Part shown: positions 28,032-36,996 of the stretch, one piece after another
Numbering within the stretch: the stretch's first letter is position 1
Layout: each line of letters begins with the position of its first letter
Assembly (NCBI RefSeq): GCF_019734195.1
Contig: NZ_JAASHM010000009.1
Coordinates: 58,585 to 122,584, forward strand
DNA from: Clostridium sp. K13
GTDB taxonomy: Bacteria; Bacillota; Clostridia; Clostridiales; Clostridiaceae
DNA length: 64,000 nt
Direction of reading: 5' to 3'
Program-made: the position numbers and the translations under genes
Notes under the pieces: generated by a model
Told to the model about the DNA's origin: nothing
Databases searched by the model: none
What the model saw: the letters and a program-made list of their open reading frames with translations, nothing else

Positions 28032-29163
28032 AAATACTATATTCATACTATATATAATAATTATTTTTATGAGGTTGATACTATTTATTATATTGATATT
28101 AATCCTAATGAAAACACTGATATAACTATTCCTATTTCAATTACTAATGCTACTATAAGAACAAATGGCATTGGAGATTATTATGGTAAAATTGTTGTTG
28201 CTTCTAATAGGACTTCTCCCCTTACTCTTACTATTGATAACTTAATATTTGGAAATGGCACTTCTACTTCAGGCTTTATTGATTTTGGCAACAACAACTC
28301 ATATACTTTAGGTAAAAATATATTAATTTTTTCTAGTACTAATGCTATAAATAATATTACTCTTAATGAACCAGCAATTAGAGTTGCTTCTAATACTTCC
28401 CTAATAATAACATCTACATCAAGCTCATCAACCCTAACTTGCACTGCATCAGATCATGGTTCTGGAATAGGCTCAGGTGAATCTGAAACTCCTGGAAGTA
28501 TTGTAATTGAAGGTAATGGCACTATTAATTCTACTGGTGGAAGTTATGCTGCTGGTGTTGGCGGCGGTGCTAACGGTAATGGCGGAACAATTTCACTATT
28601 ACAAATATATCCTGGTGAATTAAATGCCATTGGGGGATTAAAACTACCAGAAACTTTATCTCCTAATAATATTGCTGATGGTGGTGCTGGCATCGGTGGT
28701 GGTAGTTATTGCGATAGTGGAGTAATATTAATAAATTCTTCTGCCAATATAACTGCAGTTGGAAATGATGGTGGTGCTGGCATTGGTTCTGGATATGGTG
28801 GTGATACTATAGATATATCAATTAATCTATTAGCTCCAGGAACTATAAATGCTACTGGTTTACAATACGTATCTGGTATCGGCTCTGGTTCATCCCTCCA
28901 TAATTCTGGTACTGCCTGTGTCGAAAGTAATTCTGGTGGAAGCAGTAGAAATATAACTATTCGCGGTACAGGTATTATAAACGCTTATGGCGGTAGTGAT
29001 TCCCCTGGTATTGGTGGTGAAAATTCCTGTATAACAATTTTAGAAGGTATAAATATTAATGCATATTGGCGGAAAAAATACTGCTGAAGCAACAGACATA
29101 GCTATCTCTAACTTGACTAAACGACATTTTAATCTAGTTACAATTAGTGAGATATTAAAATAA
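28032..29163 (+). pseudogene. Glycine-rich surface protein fragment, no start codon, late frameshift
   Basis: On the plus strand one frame is open from 28032 to TGA at 29085-29087 (352 codons) and contains no ATG, GTG or TTG. It encodes strand-rich repeats with motifs such as GSGIGSGESETPGSI, GSYAAGVGGGANGNGGTI, GGAGIGGGSYCDSG and GGAGIGSGYGGDTI, typical of secreted right-handed beta-helix or carbohydrate-binding surface proteins. Near 29068 one extra T shifts the frame: the next frame continues naturally (GGKNTAEATDIAIS ... TISEILK) to TAA at 29161-29163. The N-terminus with its signal peptide is missing. An opposite-strand open frame at 28181-28444 is a by-product of this coding bias. Confidence 0.75.
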
Positions 29164-29196
29164 AAGTTGCTATATATTTCTATAGCAACTTTTTTT
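29162..29196. terminator. Bidirectional terminator between surface-protein remnant and cgeB-like genes
   Basis: AAAAGTTGCTATA (29162-29174) and TATAGCAACTTTT (29181-29193) form a perfect 13-bp stem followed by T7 on the plus strand. It shows the remnant once ended an active transcription unit. Confidence 0.85.
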
Positions 29197-29212
29197 CTTA
29201 TAAATAAATTTA

Positions 29213-30190
29213 TTAAATTATCTTATTATATTTTAATATCCCTATTATATACTTAGCTTTTTCTTTATAGGTATAATCACTTATATATTCTCTTCCACAA
29301 TTTGATATTTTCACTCTTTCAGCTTCATTATTTAAATAATATTTTACAAGATTTAAGGTCTCTTCTTGTGATGATGTTGTTATTAATTGTTTCTTAGACT
29401 TAAACATATTATTAATTGCTTTTGTATTATTTGTTAAAAGAAATCCTCCTGAAGCTAATATTTCATAAGTTCTTTGTGTAAGTTGATTATCATAATTTTG
29501 TAATCCTAGTATTACTTTAGACGAACAATAAACTTTATTTGCATCCTTATATTCTAAATACCCATGCAACCAGTCTTTAGGTATATTATAATTAAAATAT
29601 GAATTCATTTTATCCCAATCATGTCCCCAAAAATCAACTCTAATATTATTTCTTAGTAAAGGAGTTATTAGAGTTTCTATAGATTTATTTCTATAATGAA
29701 GGGGATAATTTTTCAGCACCTTCGGATACGCATTAGCTACTATAGCAATTGAACTACTATATCTCTCATCAACTTGTATTGGTGTATGGATTTTAGGTGC
29801 TATTCCAAAATCCATATAGGCACAACTAAGTCCTAATCTCTTAAAATCATTCACTGTATCCTGTGATATACTAAATATAAAATCTGGTTTTATCCTTTTA
29901 ATCAACGGTAATGAAAATGAATATGTGAATGCTGGATCTTCTATAGACCAATACACATGAGGTACTTTTGAAAATTTTGAACAACGTCTAAGAATGTCTT
30001 GATTTTCTACACTTTGCTCTCTTCCCCATCCTATACTCATTAAAAAATCTGGATTAAAATTATTTATTTTAATCTTTATTTTATCCTCATCTATCGTATC
30101 TGTAATTTCCACTTCATGCCCTGCGTCTATAAACCCTTCTGGAAATGTATACCTCCAAATAGTACCAGTAAGAAAAAATAATATTTTCAT
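29213..30190 (-). CDS. CgeB-like glycosyltransferase (paralogue 1)
   Basis: A 325-residue protein of the CgeB/Glyco_trans_1_2 type. The N-terminal Rossmann half begins KILFFLTGTIWRYTFPEGF, followed by HVYWSIEDPAFTYSFSLP, and the C-terminal half contains DFWGHDWDKM and QLTQRTYEILASGGFLLTNN, the donor-binding signature of GT-B enzymes in this family. B. subtilis CgeB helps mature the spore outer surface, so glycosylation of spore or cell surface proteins is plausible. It is about half identical by eye to the gene directly upstream, which suggests tandem duplication. No signal peptide. Confidence 0.8.
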   Translation of the reverse strand: MKILFFLTGTIWRYTFPEGFIDAGHEVEITDTIDEDKIKIKINNFNPDFLMSIGWGREQSVENQDILRRCSKFSKVPHVYWSIEDPAFTYSFSLPLIKRIKPDFIFSISQDTVNDFKRLGLSCAYMDFGIAPKIHTPIQVDERYSSSIAIVANAYPKVLKNYPLHYRNKSIETLITPLLRNNIRVDFWGHDWDKMNSYFNYNIPKDWLHGYLEYKDANKVYCSSKVILGLQNYDNQLTQRTYEILASGGFLLTNNTKAINNMFKSKKQLITTSSQEETLNLVKYYLNNEAERVKISNCGREYISDYTYKEKAKYIIGILKYNKII

Positions 30191-30210
30191 TCAATACCCC
30201 CTCTTTTCAA

Positions 30211-31197
30211 CTAATTAAGCTCATTAGAAAGCATTCCTTCTTTTTTTAAAATCTCAATTGCATGTATAGCCCTATTTTTATAGCTATACTGTTTTACAAC
30301 CTTTTGAGCTAATTCTCGTATTTTTTTTCTTTCATCACTATTATGTAAATAATATTTCACTGCATCCAATGTTTCTTCTGCTGATGAAGATATAATTAAC
30401 CCTTCCTTATTTTTAAATCTTGCCATTATCTCTGGTGTATTATTAGTTATTAAAAATCCCCCTGACCCTAAAATTTCATAAGTCCTTTGAGTAACTTGCT
30501 TATTCTGTAACCCAATAACAATATCTGCTGAGCTATATACTTTATTTGCTTCAATATATGGTAAATATCCATGAATATATTCTTTAGGTATACTAAAATC
30601 TAAAATTTCACTCATCTTTTCCCAGTCTCTCCCCCAAAAATCAACTCTTATATTATTTTTTAATAAGGGAACTATTAAGGTATTTAATGAATGCTCTCTG
30701 AAACAATTAGGATTCTCTTTTATAAATTCATAATAAGCATTTGCAACTACAACAATTGAAGTTTTGTATTCTTCACAAATATCAACTTTTTTATGAATAC
30801 TTTCATGATATCCAAATTCTAAGTGACCAACTTTGAAACCTAACTTTTTATAATAATCAATTCTTCTTTTACATATAGTAAATATAAAATCTGGCCTTAA
30901 TCTTTTTATTATTGGCAATGTTATACTATATGTATAGGCTGGATCTTCCGTAGCCCAATATATTATAGGAATTTTTAGAGGTCTAATATATTTATTTATT
31001 AAACCTATTTTTATTGGTTTTATTTCATTACTAATTGCCATCGTAACTACTAAATCAGGTTTAAATTCAGACAATATTTTAGAAAGGGAATCTTCTGTTA
31101 ATTCTCCTGAGATCCTCACATCATTCCCTAAATCTTTAAATCCATTTGGAAGTCCATTAATCCATGCCTGCGAACTCTCTAAAAAAAGGACTTTCAT
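30211..31197 (-). CDS. CgeB-like glycosyltransferase (paralogue 2)
   Basis: A protein of 328 residues from ATG at 31197, which follows AAAGTGGTG seven bases upstream; the GTG at 31209 lies inside that ribosome binding site. It shares IYWATEDPAYTYSITLP, RVDFWGRDWEKM and VTQRTYEILGSGGFLITNN with its downstream neighbour. The two genes are 20 bases apart and form an operon. The duplicated pair suggests that two related acceptor or donor specificities, or successive additions, decorate one surface glycan. Confidence 0.8.
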   Translation of the reverse strand: MKVLFLESSQAWINGLPNGFKDLGNDVRISGELTEDSLSKILSEFKPDLVVTMAISNEIKPIKIGLINKYIRPLKIPIIYWATEDPAYTYSITLPIIKRLRPDFIFTICKRRIDYYKKLGFKVGHLEFGYHESIHKKVDICEEYKTSIVVVANAYYEFIKENPNCFREHSLNTLIVPLLKNNIRVDFWGRDWEKMSEILDFSIPKEYIHGYLPYIEANKVYSSADIVIGLQNKQVTQRTYEILGSGGFLITNNTPEIMARFKNKEGLIISSSAEETLDAVKYYLHNSDERKKIRELAQKVVKQYSYKNRAIHAIEILKKEGMLSNELN

Positions 31198-31234
31198 TCT
31201 ATACACCACTTTAAAATATTTATAATAATAATAT

Positions 31235-31270
31235 ATGCCTGATTAAAAAATCTGTTTTTTAATCAGGCAT
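31235..31270 (-). terminator. Terminator of the MoxR/VWA operon
   Basis: ATGCCTGATTAAAAAA (31235-31250) and TTTTTTAATCAGGCAT (31255-31270) form a perfect 16-bp stem with loop TCTG, 16 bases past the stop of the VWA gene. Confidence 0.85.
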
Positions 31271-31285
31271 ACTCTATATCATTAT

Positions 31286-32686
31286 TTAAAAAATAGGTTC
31301 TTGGTTATTCATTGAATATCCATCATTTCTAACATCTTTCATATCAACAACTGTATCTTTAACTTCTACCTTACTAAGCTTTTTAACAGCACCATAAGGT
31401 TCTTTTAAGGAAATTGTATCTCCTCTTCCTGAAATAACCCATAATGTCCTATACCCTCTAGGTATAACCCCTAGTTTTTCTTCACCTTTACCATCAGTGA
31501 AATATATTAATAAATTTATATTTTTATTATTTGCATATTCAATTGCTGGGGTAAATTTAGTACCTCCACCTGCTGAACATCTTTCTTTTATATCTCTTAT
31601 AGATTTTACCTTATATGCACGTTTAACTTCATTATCACACTCTATAATAGTAATTTCATGATTATAGTTTTTTACAATAGCAAGAACCTCTTTAACAGCT
31701 TGTTTAAACTCTTCATCACTAATACTACCACTTATATCAATAGCTACAGCTATTTCTGCCTTATGATTTCTAAGTTCACCTCGTAAATCTAATCTATTAG
31801 GCTGTCTTCTATTTCTTCTAGTTATAGTTTTCTTTTTATTACTTTCTACAGTTCCCATTAACTTCTTAAGATATAAATTCCAAGGCAATTCACCCTTGCT
31901 ATTTTTTAAGGCTGAAATCATACCTTCTAGGTAAATAGGAAGTTTGCCTTTTTCAGCATTGCTTACAAATTTCTCTGTAAACTCCTTAAGCATTTTTTCA
32001 TCTAACTCTTCATATTCATCCCATATATCATGAGTTTTTTCTGGATTATATCCACTATTATCTTCCCAGCTATCATCTAGCTCACCTTCATCACTTTCTT
32101 CTAATACATTTAACATATTTTGTATATTCTCAGCATAATATTCAAAAGTATTATAAGGCTCTAAATTTAGTTCATATTTTAAATTTATACCTTTTAAAGT
32201 AATAGCATATGGAGGTAAATTATTTAAATACTGATTTACAACTATATCCATTGCTAAATTAATTGCAAGTGTACTAAACTTTCCCTTTAACTCCTTTGCT
32301 CTTATTAAATGTAAGGATAATATATGATGAATTTCATGTTTAATAGTACTTTCCATTTGCTTTATATTAAGCTGTAAAAATATTATTGGATTAAAATAAA
32401 TAACATACTTAGCCCCTTTAAAATTCACAGCAGTTGGACTGCTTATATCAAATCGTATTTCTCGTCCCATTTGAAATAAAAAGTATCCATAAAAGTTATC
32501 CTTTTCTTCCATAAGACTTAAGTTTACTTTATCTATTAGTTTAAAAAACTCCTCTTCAAATTCTTTTGCTATATCTATATCAAACTTCTCACCATCTCTA
32601 AGGGCCTTAAACATATAAGATACATTAATAAATTCTTCTGCCTTTTTATAAAGTTCTTTTTTTGCTATTTCAAAATAACTTTCCAT
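31286..32686 (-). CDS. VWA-like protein with putative metallopeptidase domain (DUF2201 type)
   Basis: A 466-residue soluble protein. The N-terminal half resembles the putative metallopeptidase domain PF13203 with a zinc-binding HEIHH (117-121). A basic segment (about 282-305) leads to a VWA-like domain with the metal ion-dependent adhesion motif DISGS (317-321), CSAGGGTKFTPA and FTDGKG. Members of this family are partners of MoxR-type AAA ATPases and may form a chaperone-like complex. The gene starts 3 bases after the MoxR stop. The function of the complex is not known. Confidence 0.85.
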   Translation of the reverse strand: MESYFEIAKKELYKKAEEFINVSYMFKALRDGEKFDIDIAKEFEEEFFKLIDKVNLSLMEEKDNFYGYFLFQMGREIRFDISSPTAVNFKGAKYVIYFNPIIFLQLNIKQMESTIKHEIHHILSLHLIRAKELKGKFSTLAINLAMDIVVNQYLNNLPPYAITLKGINLKYELNLEPYNTFEYYAENIQNMLNVLEESDEGELDDSWEDNSGYNPEKTHDIWDEYEELDEKMLKEFTEKFVSNAEKGKLPIYLEGMISALKNSKGELPWNLYLKKLMGTVESNKKKTITRRNRRQPNRLDLRGELRNHKAEIAVAIDISGSISDEEFKQAVKEVLAIVKNYNHEITIIECDNEVKRAYKVKSIRDIKERCSAGGGTKFTPAIEYANNKNINLLIYFTDGKGEEKLGVIPRGYRTLWVISGRGDTISLKEPYGAVKKLSKVEVKDTVVDMKDVRNDGYSMNNQEPIF

Positions 32687-32689
32687 ACA

Positions 32690-33820
32690 CTATCCCCTTA
32701 TTGAACTATAAGATTCAAAATACGCTTCTACAAACTCCTCATTTTCTAAAGCTTCTTTATAAGTCTTAGGATAATTATTCTTCATATCCTTCATAACTCC
32801 AACCATTAAATCTATAGGATAATCCTTTAAAAATTCTATTAATCTATTTATATAATAAGTTGATTCATATGGATTATTTTCTATACTTTCTTCTAAAGAT
32901 TTTAAAATATTAATAGCACTTAAATATAATCTTGTATGACTTTCATTTTTAACTTTTTCTATAACTTCTTCACTTAAAGTATCTCCTGAAAAAACTTCAT
33001 CAAAAGCTATTAATGCATTATGTTCTGACTCTACAAATGTTACAAATTCTTCTGCTATAACTTTTCCTACATTCCCCCTTATAACATTTAAAAATACTGC
33101 TCTTGGAATAGTATCCTTTTTATCCTTATAAAGCTTATAAGCTTTTGAAACTCTTTCATAACTTCTTGGCGTTGCTCTTACATCATCTTCATTTACTTTA
33201 TTTAAATATTCTGGGAACGTTGAAATAAACTCTATTACCTTTTGTTCAATTCCAGCTTCTATTGCCCATTTTAACCATGCTGAATGATCACTTTCCATAT
33301 TAAGCCATACAAATCTATTTTCTTGGGCTGCATCCATATCTACTACTTGATAATCAAAATCTGATCCATATTTACTTGATGGATTCATTGCTGCTAATAT
33401 TTTTACATTTTCATGTAATTTATACCCATTAATTTCTCTATTTAATATTAAGTTCATTAACTCTTGCTGTACTGTATGTTCACAACGATTTATTTCATCA
33501 ATAAATAAAAGAACCTTTCTTCCCTTTGAAATTTCTTCATCGATTTCTCTAAGCTTTGTATGTACAGCATATATAGTTGTTTTCTTTTCAATATTATTTC
33601 CATTAGAATCTATTGAAAAATATGATTCTACTGTTGGCAATCCACCTATTTCTCCTTCTTTTAAAAGATTACCATCTATAACAATTAAACTTAAATTATT
33701 TTCCTTTGCTAATCTATTTGCTAAAGCAGTTTTCCCTATTCCACTTTCCCCAACTACTAAAGGTACTTCTCCTGTAGCTAATACTAATTCAACACTTCTT
33801 AAAGTATCTATAAAATTCAT
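32690..33820 (-). CDS. MoxR-family AAA+ ATPase
   Basis: A 376-residue AAA+ ATPase. Walker A is GESGIGKT (24-31), Walker B is VLLFIDEINRC, with sensor residues in AAMNPSS. The C-terminal lid ends with a long helical region. MoxR ATPases act with VWA-domain proteins as chaperone-like complexes for metal or cofactor insertion, folding or stress. The adjacent VWA gene is the expected partner, and a repeat protein precedes it in the same operon. Confidence 0.9.
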   Translation of the reverse strand: MNFIDTLRSVELVLATGEVPLVVGESGIGKTALANRLAKENNLSLIVIDGNLLKEGEIGGLPTVESYFSIDSNGNNIEKKTTIYAVHTKLREIDEEISKGRKVLLFIDEINRCEHTVQQELMNLILNREINGYKLHENVKILAAMNPSSKYGSDFDYQVVDMDAAQENRFVWLNMESDHSAWLKWAIEAGIEQKVIEFISTFPEYLNKVNEDDVRATPRSYERVSKAYKLYKDKKDTIPRAVFLNVIRGNVGKVIAEEFVTFVESEHNALIAFDEVFSGDTLSEEVIEKVKNESHTRLYLSAINILKSLEESIENNPYESTYYINRLIEFLKDYPIDLMVGVMKDMKNNYPKTYKEALENEEFVEAYFESYSSIRG

Positions 33821-33831
33821 TTTATTTCCCC

Positions 33832-34647
33832 CTACATCATCTTTAGTTTTTCATCTACAGCTATTTTTTTAGCTTTTTTGCTTCCATACTTATAGATAAA
33901 CATAACTTTATCCATAGATAAAACATCACATTCTCTATCAATAACACTACAATTTAAAAAATCTCTTACATACTTTTCTTCTATATCTTCTTTAGATAAT
34001 GCTTCTTTTAATATCTCTTCAAATTCCATTTGTGATATTTGAGATAATAAATTTCTAGTTACATATCTAATAACTAAAATATTTTCTTTTAAAAAGCTTA
34101 ATATTTTTTCTTTATCTAAGTTTATTATAAACTTTACTGCTGCTTCATTATTTTTAATAGCAATAACCTCTGCTTTGTAGCTAGGTTCATTTATATACCT
34201 TAATGCATCATAACTTATACTTACAGCTTCTATTTGAACACTTTCGTAAGGTTCCTTTATATATTTTATTGAATCATAGTCTTTTTTTACTGCTAGTAAT
34301 TGTACTTCTTTACTAGGATTCTTAGCATATCTAATAGCCCATCCTCTTTGCTCTATAGCTAATTTAAGAACAGCTTCAGTTGGATTTTTTATATAATTTA
34401 AATTACTCCATCCATTTTCTACAGCTTTTATCATCATTTCTTCTGTTGGCTCTTCTATAAATTCAATAGCTCTAGGATTATTTTCCATAGCTATCTCTTT
34501 CATTTCTAGTGTTGGATTTTTTATATATCTCAATAAAAGCCCATTTTGCTTTATTGCTAATAACTTCATTTCATCAGTAGGATTATCTATATTTTTTATA
34601 ATAATAGGATTAGTCTTTATCATTTCAATAACTTTTGATTCTTCCAT
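33832..34647 (-). CDS. DUF4116-repeat protein, first gene of MoxR/VWA operon
   Basis: About 271 residues from ATG at 34647, which follows AAAGGGAAATATT; the ATG at 34668 lacks a ribosome binding site. The protein is built of at least six 22-24 residue repeats of the pattern IKNPTxEMxxxAIxxNxxAIxFI, as in DUF4116. These are expected to form an alpha-helical solenoid, likely for protein binding. It precedes the MoxR gene by 11 bases and may recruit a substrate to the ATPase-VWA complex; this is inference. Confidence 0.75.
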   Translation of the reverse strand: MEESKVIEMIKTNPIIIKNIDNPTDEMKLLAIKQNGLLLRYIKNPTLEMKEIAMENNPRAIEFIEEPTEEMMIKAVENGWSNLNYIKNPTEAVLKLAIEQRGWAIRYAKNPSKEVQLLAVKKDYDSIKYIKEPYESVQIEAVSISYDALRYINEPSYKAEVIAIKNNEAAVKFIINLDKEKILSFLKENILVIRYVTRNLLSQISQMEFEEILKEALSKEDIEEKYVRDFLNCSVIDRECDVLSMDKVMFIYKYGSKKAKKIAVDEKLKMM

Positions 34648-34900
34648 AATATTTCCCTTTACTTTCATTATTAATTGTAATTTTTATTTAATAATAATTA
34701 TTACCTATATTTATTATAATACTTTTTTGAAAATTTTAAAGTAGATAAATATAGTAGGATTTATTATTTTTTTATTATAACCATAATTAACTCTTATACT
34801 TGCTTATATGTAATCTAATTATACATATCATATTAATTTATCCTATGAATGATCCATTTTAATATTCCACCTAACTCTTAGAATTCAATTTATTATTCTA
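34648..34900. other. Intergenic region of about 250 bases, no gene recognised
   Basis: The AT-rich region between the repeat-protein gene and the LPxTG pseudogene shows no conserved structure beyond likely promoter sequence for the MoxR operon. Confidence 0.4.
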
Positions 34901-34901
34901 A

Positions 34902-34930
34902 ATAAAAAAAAAGGATTAATTAAAATCCTT
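34902..34930 (-). terminator. Terminator of the LPxTG protein gene
   Basis: AAGGATT (34911-34917) and AATCCTT (34924-34930) form a 7-bp stem; on the minus strand it is followed by nine or more T residues (complement of 34902-34910). Confidence 0.75.
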
Positions 34931-34945
34931 CTTTCTTATAAATGA

Positions 34946-36813
34946 TTATTTATTCTTTTTCTTTGAAAATACGCATCCTACTGCCCCTATAGCTAAACCT
35001 AGTAATGCTACTACTCCTGATGAAGTTCCTCCAGTTTGAGGTAATTTACCATTACCATTTCCTGAATTATTATTTCCACCATTATTCCTATTTCCATTGT
35101 TTCCGTTATTTCCTTGATTATTATCTTCTGGTAATGTGAATTATCAGATTCTGTTGATACAAATGGACCAAATCCAAAATCAACATTTTCAAAGTCATCA
35201 TAGAAATAATGTTCTCCTTGATCTGTAATTCCATTAAGCTTCATTATTCTTACACCATCTAAGTTAGCCCATGAATTACCTGCACCACCGGCAACCTTTA
35301 AAGATACCTTTGCAGTACTTTCTCCTTCTGGAACAGTAAAGTTTACTCTTACTCTTTGATAATTTGTCTTATTTTTATCTGTATGATGAACACCAAACAC
35401 TACATTAGTACGATCTGTATAGTTTGAAACCTCTTCACCATTAGCATTTTCAACACTTAAAGTTACTTTTCTTCCATCACTAACTTCTACCCAAACTGAA
35501 GCTGAATAACTTTGTCCTGGTACTAAACCTGTTGCTGTTTGAGTTATTGTAGCATCATTTTCACCTTCAACTGTTAAATGGCTATTTGCCTTAGCATTAG
35601 TAACAGGACTAAACTCTCCGTTTACAAAATAATCAAAAGTAGCATTGGAGTAATTTCCTGGATATCCCCAGTTTCTTAATCCAATTTTTCCTGCTGTAGT
35701 TTTAATTCCTGATACTATACCTTCATATACCTTTTCATCATCTATTAATACAGTGATATATTCTCCTGCATATTTTACTGATAATTTATATTCTCTTCCT
35801 TGTTCCAATACCTTAGTAAATGGAAGCTTACCATTATTGCTACCATTTAACCATACCCATGTTCCATCAACATCATAACCAATACCAGCAAAATTATTTG
35901 CATCTTCATATCTAAATAATACTCCAACACGACCTGCATGATTATTCACTGTAATTTTTGTTTCTACAAATCCATCCTTTATTACAGGTGTATTTTTATC
36001 GCTTGAAATTGTATTTGAGTTATTTCCATCTGCTTGTGCTGTTAATTTTCCATTAGCTGCACTTATTGCTCCATCTCCAGATTTTACTTCCCAACCTCTA
36101 GTATCATCATCATCAAATGACACTAAATAGTGACCATCTTCAGTTTGCTCTGGTGCCTTTTGAGAATAATATCTTATATTATCATAGTTAGCATGAGAAT
36201 AGTTATCTGTATATTCCCACTGTCTAAAACCGAATTTACCACCTTCACTATCAACTAAAGTATTTCCTGAATATAATAAACTTCCATCCACATATAATTC
36301 TAATAATGTTCCTGCAAATACTAATTTCATTTTATAAGTTTGTCCATTATTAAGATTAATACCATTTTGAACCAATACTGTTTCTGATTCTTTCCCATTA
36401 GTAACAGTCTTTAAAACCCACTTCCCAGATACATCATAACCTACCATACTATAATTATTAGTATCTACATATCTAAAAACTAACCCAAGTCTTCCTGCAT
36501 GGCTTTTTACTTTCATATCTAGCTCTAATACACCGTCTTTTATAACCGGTGAATTATTGTCAACGGCTAAAGTGTATTGACCTTGATCTGGCCAATTAGC
36601 TGCTTGAATTTCAAGGCCACCATCAACATGAGATATAATTCCCCCACCATAAACTTTGTCTATACCTTCTATACCATCTTCAAAATCTTCTAAATACTGC
36701 TGTTCAATTGTAGCAGCTTGTACAACACTACTTAAATTGGATACCACCCCAGTTACAGTAAATGTTGCTGCTAATAATAAACTTATCTGTGCCTTAATAA
36801 ATTTTGATTTCAC
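34946..36813 (-). pseudogene. LPxTG surface protein with GH101-like accessory modules; catalytic domain absent, frameshift before sorting signal
   Basis: The signal peptide (1-33, ending VVQA) is followed by two homologous ConA-like modules of about 180 residues each (FEDGIEGIDKVYGG ... ; FDDDDTRGWEVKSG ...). From about residue 405 the text EGENDATITQTATGL, SVWVEVSDGRKVTLSVE and YFYDDFENVDFGFGPFVS resembles the C-terminal modules of GH101 endo-alpha-N-acetylgalactosaminidases, but the barrel that normally lies between is missing. At about 35134-35145 one base is lost: in frame the sequence would continue LPEDNNQGNNG, an Asn/Gly-rich wall spacer, then LPQTG, a hydrophobic helix and KKKNK to TAA at 34946. 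As written the frame ends at 35011 without an anchor. The abrupt joints suggest internal deletions. Confidence 0.7.
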
Positions 36814-36884
36814 TTAACCCCCTTTTATTGTAATTCTTTTCATTTAGATTGTAATTCATTTTATAACTATTTTGTCCTAATAGC

Positions 36885-36931
36885 AATTTACTTATAATTG
36901 ATTATTTTAAATAATCAATTATAAGTAAATT
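36885..36931. terminator. Perfect 22-base inverted repeat after amidohydrolase gene
   Basis: Arms 36885-36906 and 36910-36931 pair perfectly around a three-base loop; composition is AT-rich. It lies 66 bases past the stop of the amidohydrolase gene. It may end the purine operon transcript, although no T tract follows on the minus strand. Confidence 0.5.
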
Positions 36932-36996
36932 TTCAAAAAAATCAGCTATATTATTAAATATGACAATTTATTATTAACTTTTTATTTATATAAAAA

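Noticed and set aside
28181..28444. Minus-strand open frame of 87 codons
   Set aside because: It is antisense to the strong plus-strand Gly-rich coding frame and has no ribosome binding site; its residue usage reflects the opposite strand.
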